A model generated the notes under the pieces. That model had not been told where the DNA came from, did no database searches, and saw nothing but the letters and a program-made list of their open reading frames with translations. Source: Thermoplasmata archaeon (GTDB lineage Archaea; Thermoplasmatota; Thermoplasmata; Lutacidiplasmatales; UBA184). Taken from it: a DNA stretch of 5,902 bases. Position numbers and translations under genes: made by a program. Within the stretch, counting starts at the first letter, position 1. Each line of letters opens with the position of its first letter. Below, piece by piece: positions 1 to 4,744 of this stretch. The stretch lies in contig JASHVP010000032.1 in assembly GCA_030044475.1 (NCBI GenBank), forward strand, positions 1-5,902, written 5' to 3'.

Positions 1-1544
1 AGCTCGACCTCGCGCCGATCCGGCCGGGGTTCTCCTACGTGCGGATCAGCTACCACAACACCCGCAACGAGTACCTCTACGAGGTGATCGAGCCGCCGCT
101 CTCCTCGCTCGAGCGGGAGCTGACCGACCGGCTGCGCGTCGACCTGATCGACGGCTTCGAGTCGCTCCCCGAGAACGACCCCGAGACGAAGCGCCGCGAG
201 CTCCGCCGGATGGTCGACGACCAGCTGCTCGCCTGGGAGCTCGCCCCGAGCCCGACCACGAAGGGCCGGATCCTCTACTACCTCGAGCGGGACTTCATCG
301 GCTACGGCCTGGTCGAGGTCCCGATGACCGACACCGAGGTCGAGGACATCTCGTGCGACGGGGTCGGGATCCCGCTCTACATCTACCACCGGAAGTACGG
401 GTCGATCCGCTCGAACTTGAAGTTCGCCCACGCGAAGGAGCTGGACGACTACGTCATCTGGCTCGCGCAGCGCTCGGGCAAGCACATCTCGGTCGCGAGC
501 CCGATCCTCGACGCGACGGTCCCCGACGGCTCGCGGCTGCAGGCGACGCTCGGGACCCACGTGACGAAGCGCGGCAGCTCGTTCACCGTCCGGCGGTTCC
601 GGGACAACCCGTTCACCCCGGTCGACCTGCTGAAGTTCCAGACGATGAGCCCGGAGATGATGGCGTACCTCTGGCTCGCCATCGAGAACGGGCAGTCGAT
701 GATGGTCTGCGGCGGCACGGCGAGCGGGAAGACGACCACGCTCAACGCCACCCTCCTGTTCATCCCGCCGCAGATGAAGATCGTCTCGATCGAGGACACC
801 CGGGAGCTGAACCTCCCGCACGAGAACTGGGTCCCGTCGCTCACGCGCGCCGGCTTCGGCGCGAAGAACCTGACCAGCGGCAAGGCGCCGGGGGAGATCG
901 ACATGTTCGACCTCCTGGCCGCGGCGCTCCGCCAGCGCCCGCAGTACCTGATGGTCGGAGAGGTGCGGGGCGCCGAGGCGTTCATCGTCTTCCAGGCGAT
1001 GGCGACGGGGAAGACCTGCTACACGACGTTCCACGCGGAGTCGGTCAGCGCGATGGTCCACCGGATGGAGAACCCGCCGATCTCGCTCCCGCGCTCGCTC
1101 GTCTCGGCGCTCAACCTGGTGCTGCTGCAGCGCCAGGTGAAGGTCGGGACGAAAATGACCCGCCGGGTCCAGTCGCTCACGGAGATCGTCGGGCTCGACC
1201 CCGAGACGAACGAGCTGATCACGAACTCGGTCTACTCGTGGAACCCGGCCGACGACACGTTCCTCTACTCGGGCCACTCGTACGTCTACGAGCGGGTCGC
1301 GCTGATGAAGAACCTCTCGATGAAGGAGATGGAGAAGGAGGTCCGCTCCCGCGTCGAGATCCTCGACTACATGATGGCGCGCGACGCGCGGGCGACGCGG
1401 CAGAAGCCGTACACGCACCGCGACGTCGGCCAGCTGGTCTCGTTCTACTACAAGGAGCCCCAGAAAGCGCTCGCCGAGGCGCGGGACGAGCTCGCGAAGA
1501 TGAAGCCCCTCGCCCCGGCCGCCGCGGCGCGGTCGCAGAGCTGA
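1..1544 (+). CDS. Archaeal type II/IV secretion system ATPase (GspE2/FlaI-like), 5'-partial
   Basis: This is a hexameric ATPase of the kind that powers assembly of archaeal pili, archaella or related secretion systems at the cytoplasmic face of the membrane. Counting from the in-frame GTG at 39, Walker A is GGTASGKT (residues 225-232). The Asp box is SIEDTREL (250-257), Walker B is LMVGEVRGAE (304-313) with E308, and the His box is TTFHAES (329-335). All catalytic motifs are therefore intact. The N-terminal domain spans about residues 1-200. The reading frame is open back to base 3 (LDLAPIRPGFSY before the GTG), and this leads smoothly into the family pattern ending in YEVIEP. The true start is therefore upstream of the window and the GTG at 39 is internal. 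The C-terminus ends in an Ala-rich tail. No FlaJ/TadC-type membrane partner follows; a methyltransferase gene does. GspE2-type is favoured over the archaellum motor FlaI because no archaellum genes are seen, but only flanking genes could settle this. Confidence 0.93.
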   Translation, partial: LDLAPIRPGFSYVRISYHNTRNEYLYEVIEPPLSSLERELTDRLRVDLIDGFESLPENDPETKRRELRRMVDDQLLAWELAPSPTTKGRILYYLERDFIGYGLVEVPMTDTEVEDISCDGVGIPLYIYHRKYGSIRSNLKFAHAKELDDYVIWLAQRSGKHISVASPILDATVPDGSRLQATLGTHVTKRGSSFTVRRFRDNPFTPVDLLKFQTMSPEMMAYLWLAIENGQSMMVCGGTASGKTTTLNATLLFIPPQMKIVSIEDTRELNLPHENWVPSLTRAGFGAKNLTSGKAPGEIDMFDLLAAALRQRPQYLMVGEVRGAEAFIVFQAMATGKTCYTTFHAESVSAMVHRMENPPISLPRSLVSALNLVLLQRQVKVGTKMTRRVQSLTEIVGLDPETNELITNSVYSWNPADDTFLYSGHSYVYERVALMKNLSMKEMEKEVRSRVEILDYMMARDARATRQKPYTHRDVGQLVSFYYKEPQKALAEARDELAKMKPLAPAAAARSQS

Positions 1545-1556
1545 TTCGGGCGGCCC

Positions 1557-1563
1557 GGGTGGG
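1557..1563 (+). promoter_or_regulatory. Ribosome binding site of the methyltransferase gene
   Basis: The sequence GGGTGGG lies seven bases before the ATG at 1571. It contains the GGTG core that pairs with the 3' end of archaeal 16S rRNA. It supports the ATG at 1571 over the in-frame GTG at 1559, which overlaps this site and has no comparable site of its own. Confidence 0.5.
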
Positions 1564-1570
1564 CCGTCGG

Positions 1571-2455
1571 ATGCCCCGCGCCCCGCCGCCGTTCGCCCGG
1601 GTCCCGCTCGCGGGCCGGCCGGGGGCGATCTCCCTCTACGCGGCGGACGCCCTCGCCGCGATGCCGGCCCGCGTCGGACGGCATCGCGCGTCGGTCGTCG
1701 TGACCAGTCCCCCGTACAACCTGGGCGTCGCCTACGGGCGGTACCGGGACCGTCGCCCGCGCCCGGAGTACCTCGCCTGGATCGGGGGGCTCCGCGACGC
1801 GGTCGACGTCGTGCTCGCCGACCGGGGGTCGTTCTTCCTGAACGTCGGCGGTCCGCCCCGCGACCCGTGGCTGCCGTTCGACGTGGCGCGGACGGTCGGG
1901 GAGCGGTTCGTCCTGCAGAACGTGATCCACTGGGTGAAGTCGATCGCGATCGACCGGGCCGCCGCCGGACGGTCGGCCGGCCTCGCGCGCGACCTCGCGG
2001 TCGGCCACTACAAGCCGCTCGTCTCCGACCGGTACGTCCACGGGGCCCACGAGTACGTCTTCCAGTTCTCCCGCCGGGGGGACGTGCCGATCGACCGGCT
2101 CGCGATCGGCGTGCCGTACCAGGACCCCTCGAACGTCGCGCGCTGGCGGCGGGCGGCCCGCCCGCTCCGGTGCCGCGGGAACACCTGGTTCCTGCCGTAC
2201 CCCACGATCCGGGAGCGGGCCCGCGACCGCCCGCACCCCGCGACGTTCCCGCCCGAGCTGCCGCTCTGGTGCGTCCGTCTCCACGGGGTCGGCCGGACCC
2301 GGCTCGTGGTCGACCCGTTCGTCGGGATCGGGGCGAGCGCGGTGGCGGCCGCCCGGCTCCGCCTCCCGTTCGCCGGCTTCGACCTGGACCCGGAGTACCT
2401 CACGGTGGCGGCGGCGCGCGTGCGCGCCGAGCTCGCCCGTCCGGCGCCCGCCTAG
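1571..2455 (+). CDS. Beta-class SPPY DNA methyltransferase, apparently solitary
   Basis: This enzyme transfers a methyl group from S-adenosylmethionine to an exocyclic amino group of DNA (N4-cytosine or N6-adenine). The 294 residues contain the catalytic motif IV TSPPYN (45-50). A conserved-looking core follows, including SFFLNVG (87-93), VIHWVKSIAID (118-128) and HEYVFQFSR (160-168). Next comes a motif X-like HPATFPPEL (222-230), then the SAM-binding motif I DPFVGIGAS (248-256). Motif IV preceding motif I is the beta-class order. The target recognition part would be the short stretch of about 170-220. The block GNTWFLPYPTI followed by RPHPATFP resembles, from memory, a family of single-chain methyltransferases in archaea and bacteria, and the length fits. 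The start is the ATG preceded by GGTGG; a GTG at 1559 is the alternative. The gene lies 26 bases after the ATPase gene and may be cotranscribed with it. The base modified and the target site cannot be read from the motifs alone. No restriction partner is seen. Confidence 0.92.
   Translation: MPRAPPPFARVPLAGRPGAISLYAADALAAMPARVGRHRASVVVTSPPYNLGVAYGRYRDRRPRPEYLAWIGGLRDAVDVVLADRGSFFLNVGGPPRDPWLPFDVARTVGERFVLQNVIHWVKSIAIDRAAAGRSAGLARDLAVGHYKPLVSDRYVHGAHEYVFQFSRRGDVPIDRLAIGVPYQDPSNVARWRRAARPLRCRGNTWFLPYPTIRERARDRPHPATFPPELPLWCVRLHGVGRTRLVVDPFVGIGASAVAAARLRLPFAGFDLDPEYLTVAAARVRAELARPAPA
2452..2455. other. CTAG palindrome shared by two convergent stop codons
   Basis: The plus-strand methyltransferase ends with TAG at 2453-2455, and the minus-strand small gene ends with TAG read from 2454 to 2452. 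The genes therefore overlap tail to tail by four bases with no intergenic space. Confidence 0.9.
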
Positions 2456-2886
2456 GGCGACTCGTCCGGGGGCGACTCCCCCGACGACGGCGGCGACCAC
2501 TCCCGCATCGGGGTCCGGCGGACCCCGGCGGCGGCCGCGAAGGCGTTCTTCGTCCCTTCCTTCGCCCGGTGGCCGGCGTCGACGAACGCGTCGCGGGTCG
2601 CCCCGGCGGCGCGGGCCGCTCCGGTCCCGATGGCGGCGCCCGCGTTGGCGAGGTGCTGGGGGACCCGGCGGGCCTCCTCGTCGAGCGCCTTGCCGAGCGC
2701 GGCCATCCGGTCCTCGATGTCCTCTTTCAGGTACTTCGCGGACTTCCCGGTCTCCTTGCCCCACCGGTCGATCTCGGTCCCCAGGTTCGCGATCTCGTGC
2801 TGGATGTCGCCGCCCAACCCCGACGCCGCCCGCCGCATCTCGGCGAGGTGCTGCCGGAACTGGGCCTCTTCGCGGCCGTCGGCCAT
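2452..2886 (-). CDS. Small helical protein of unknown family
   Basis: I do not recognise a family for this 144-residue protein. Residues 1-80 are rich in charged residues and Leu/Ile with heptad-like spacing, suggesting one or two long amphipathic helices or a coiled coil. Residues 80-120 are an Ala/Gly-rich segment (AGAAIGTGAARAAG, then DAFVDAGHRAKEGTKNAF) that recalls LEA-like or apolipoprotein-like helices. The last 18 residues are a Pro/Ser/Glu tail with a repeated ESP and are probably disordered. There is no signal peptide, membrane segment or cysteine. The ATG at 2886 has a GAGG seven bases upstream and a TATA-like element about 40 bases upstream, which favours independent expression. 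It lies 67 bases downstream of the VWA gene on the same strand. A role with the AAA+/VWA pair is possible but rests only on position. Codon use (GC-rich third positions) supports it as a real gene over the opposing frames. Confidence 0.8.
   Translation of the reverse strand: MADGREEAQFRQHLAEMRRAASGLGGDIQHEIANLGTEIDRWGKETGKSAKYLKEDIEDRMAALGKALDEEARRVPQHLANAGAAIGTGAARAAGATRDAFVDAGHRAKEGTKNAFAAAAGVRRTPMREWSPPSSGESPPDESP
2462..2487 (+). other. GC-rich hairpin just past the methyltransferase stop
   Basis: Bases 2462-2466 pair with 2483-2487 and 2468-2472 pair with 2478-2482, leaving C2467 bulged and a five-base loop. It begins seven bases after the methyltransferase stop and lies inside the codons of the convergent small gene. 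It has no T-run, so it does not look like an archaeal intrinsic terminator. It could slow transcription or protect the 3' end, but it may simply result from the GC-rich Pro/Ser/Glu codons. Confidence 0.25.
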
Positions 2887-2893
2887 CGTCCTG

Positions 2894-2897
2894 CCTC
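2894..2897 (-). promoter_or_regulatory. Ribosome binding site of the small helical protein gene
   Basis: The minus strand reads GAGG with seven bases between it and the ATG at 2886. It matches part of the archaeal Shine-Dalgarno consensus and supports that ATG as the start. Confidence 0.45.
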
Positions 2898-2920
2898 GGG
2901 ACGACGAGCCGCGGAGGGCG

Positions 2921-2931
2921 TCTTAAACGTT
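2921..2931 (-). promoter_or_regulatory. Candidate archaeal TATA box for the small helical protein gene
   Basis: The minus strand reads AACGTTTAAGA. It is the only AT-rich run in the 67-base gap between the VWA stop and the small gene's ATG. Its centre is about 40 bases before the ATG. With the usual archaeal distance of about 26 bases from TATA box to transcription start, the leader would be about 14 bases, enough to include the GAGG site. No purine-rich BRE is evident just upstream, so the call is tentative. Confidence 0.4.
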
Positions 2932-2953
2932 GACGCCGGCCGGCAACGGGGGT

Positions 2954-4657
2954 CTAGCCACCCATCCGGCGGTCGGCCCGCTTCCGCCGGCCCTTCCCCG
3001 GGCCCGGTTCCCGCGGGGTCGGGACCACCGGCGCCGGGGTCGCGACCCGCCGCTCCGTCTCCGTGCCGTGGGCCCAGCGGACCAGCAGCTCGACCCCCAG
3101 GTGGGACGGCTCGGTGACGACCATCTCTCCGCCGAGGGTCCGTGCGATCGACCGGGCCGCCACCTCGTACTCCGGGTGCTCGGATCGCAGCAGCAACACC
3201 GTGGCCCGGAGCGGGGTCACGGTCGCCAGCTCGCGCGCCCGGGCCAGGGCGTGCTCCATGGCGACGTCCAGCTGACCGCTGCGGACCCGGCCATCGACGT
3301 CGGTGTACGCTTCCGGAAGTCCGTCCGTGATGAGGTAGACCTCGCGCCGCGTCGCCCGCGAGGCGCGGAGGAGCAGGAACGAGGTCCGTAGAGCCTCCTC
3401 CGTGTTCGTGAACGCTCCGGGCTTGCACTCCCACAGCTCGACCAGGTCGAGGACCCGCACGTCGTTGTCGAAGGCGATCACGTCGATCGTCGCGTCGGGG
3501 TACCGTCGGCGGATCGCGACATACAGCGCGAGCAGCGCCTTCTTCGCGGCCTCCAGTTTTCCGCTCTCGGCCATGCTGCCGGAGCGGTCGAAGGCGAGGA
3601 CGATGTGGACCCGCTCGGCCGTCACCTCGCGGTAGATGTAGCTCGTCGATTCGTCGATGTGCCGCAGGCCCGCGAGCCGGGCTTCGAGGAGAGAACCGGG
3701 CACGTCCAAATGGGCGACCTCCTCGGGACGGCGGAGCTTCGCCTTCTCGTAGACGCCGGTCGAACCGCCGCCCTTCAAGGACATCTTGATGTCGCCGGGC
3801 AGGCGGCGGGATTCCTCCTCGAGGAGAATCCGCGCGAACCGCTCGACCAGGCCGTACGTCACCACGAGCTCGCCGGAACGTTCGGCGACGAACCCCCGCT
3901 CCTTGAGCTCCCGCTCGAGGCGGTGCTCCTCGGCGGCGCGGACGCGGTCCTCCTCCTCGGCGGCGGTCCGACGCTGCGCCTCCGCCTTCTCCTCCTCGAG
4001 ACGGCGGCGTTGGGCCTCGGCGGCTTTGCGCTTCTCCTCCGCCTCGCGTTCGAGCGCCCGCTCGCGGGCCTTGATCGACCCCTCCACGCGGTCGGTCAGC
4101 TCGTGGCGCTCCGGCGCCGACAGTCGGGCGAGGGCCTCGCCGACCTCCGACGGTCCGAGGGTCCGGCCGCCGGCCGACGCGGTGGCGAAGGTGACGCGGC
4201 GCTCGCGCCGGGGCGGTGGCGCCGCACGGCTCCGCCCGAACAGGCGCTTCAGCCAGGCGACGAGCCGCGCGAACGCCGCCCGGAGGCGATCGAGGAACCC
4301 GGGGGGTGGCGGGGGGCGATTCCACGACGCGTCGGGCAGGAGCAAGGCGGATCGGAGGTCGTCCAGCAGGTCGCCGGACGGCAGTTTCGAGAAGTCGATG
4401 GCGCGGGCCGCCCGGAGTCGCTCCTCGAGGGCCGCGATGCGCCGCTGGACTTCGTCGTCGTCCTGCCGGCGCACCGCGTCGAGCTCCGCGACCCGACGGT
4501 CGTACTCTCCGGCGACTCGCTCCACGCGCCGGCGGGCCTGGCGGCGGAGCGCCTCGCGCAGCCGCTCGACACGGGCGCGGACGGCCGGATCGACGTGCGC
4601 CCGCTCGCGGAGGAGGTCGCGGGCCCCTTGGATCCCCTGCTCCGCGAGCGCCCGCAC
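2954..4657 (-). CDS. VWA-domain protein, probable partner of the adjacent AAA+ ATPase
   Basis: From the GTG at 4657 this is 567 residues. Residues 1-90 are charged and helical. A proline run (114-119) precedes a basic amphipathic segment (FLDRLRAAFARLVAWLKRLF, 121-140). Residues about 195-255 form a strongly charged Glu/Arg-rich coiled coil. The von Willebrand factor A domain covers about 348-530. Its metal-binding MIDAS is complete: DRSGS (357-361), a Thr in AFTNTEEA (417 or 419), and ITDG (443-446) with D445. The C-terminus is proline-rich and then strongly basic. In ChlI/ChlD, NorQ/NorD and RavA/ViaA systems such proteins bind the AAA+ partner and recruit the substrate, and I infer the same here. 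The start is doubtful: the GTG has no evident ribosome binding site, and the 29 codons before it look coding in the same frame but contain no ATG, GTG or TTG. The real protein is probably longer, possibly fused to the upstream AAA+ protein. Confidence 0.85.
   Translation of the reverse strand: MRALAEQGIQGARDLLRERAHVDPAVRARVERLREALRRQARRRVERVAGEYDRRVAELDAVRRQDDDEVQRRIAALEERLRAARAIDFSKLPSGDLLDDLRSALLLPDASWNRPPPPPGFLDRLRAAFARLVAWLKRLFGRSRAAPPPRRERRVTFATASAGGRTLGPSEVGEALARLSAPERHELTDRVEGSIKARERALEREAEEKRKAAEAQRRRLEEEKAEAQRRTAAEEEDRVRAAEEHRLERELKERGFVAERSGELVVTYGLVERFARILLEEESRRLPGDIKMSLKGGGSTGVYEKAKLRRPEEVAHLDVPGSLLEARLAGLRHIDESTSYIYREVTAERVHIVLAFDRSGSMAESGKLEAAKKALLALYVAIRRRYPDATIDVIAFDNDVRVLDLVELWECKPGAFTNTEEALRTSFLLLRASRATRREVYLITDGLPEAYTDVDGRVRSGQLDVAMEHALARARELATVTPLRATVLLLRSEHPEYEVAARSIARTLGGEMVVTEPSHLGVELLVRWAHGTETERRVATPAPVVPTPREPGPGKGRRKRADRRMGG
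3068..3616 (-). other. VWA domain with complete MIDAS
   Basis: This segment encodes residues of about 348-530 of the VWA protein. It alternates hydrophobic strands (HIVLAF, IDVIAF, EVYLIT, ATVLLL) with helices, as in the VWA fold. The divalent-metal site residues are all present: DxSxS at 3575-3589, a Thr near residue 417, and D445. Metal-dependent contact with an AAA+ partner or substrate is therefore plausible. Confidence 0.85.
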
Positions 4658-4744
4658 GAGCGCCGCGCGGTCGATCGCATCCAGGAGGTCGTCCGAGGTG
4701 ACGTCGTCGGTGAAGGCGGAACAGTCGGGGAGCTCGACCGCCTC
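4658..4744 (-). other. Coding-like segment without a start codon upstream of the VWA gene
   Basis: These 29 codons lie between the AAA+ stop and the GTG at 4657, in the VWA frame. They read EAVELPDCSAFTDDV and then an acidic, Leu-rich helix. By my count 27 of 29 third positions are G or C, while second positions are mixed, which is the signature of coding sequence in this GC-rich genome. No ATG, GTG or TTG occurs in this frame here; the only near-start is a CTG at 4684. The frame also stays open upstream, overlapping the end of the AAA+ gene. Confidence 0.65.

Noticed and set aside
39..41. GTG as the true start of the secretion ATPase
   Set aside because: The frame continues upstream to the window edge with family-like sequence (PIRPGFSYVRISYHN), so the GTG encodes an internal Val.
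353..1570. An open frame that would extend the methyltransferase N-terminus by some 400 residues
   Set aside because: It lies in the +2 frame across the strongly conserved ATPase and gives Arg/Pro/Gly-rich low-complexity protein. The methyltransferase homology begins after the ATG at 1571, which has a ribosome binding site.
2462..2487. Hairpin as a rho-independent-style terminator
   Set aside because: It has no T-run downstream on either strand, and archaeal termination relies mainly on T-rich tracts; it also lies in coding sequence.
1448..2764. Minus-strand 438-codon open frame opposite the methyltransferase
   Set aside because: It is the antisense shadow of the methyltransferase and overlaps the well-supported small helical gene in another frame.
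2727..4325. Minus-strand 532-codon open frame overlapping the VWA gene
   Set aside because: It is a shifted frame of the VWA gene, dominated by Arg, Gly and Pro, with no domain signatures.
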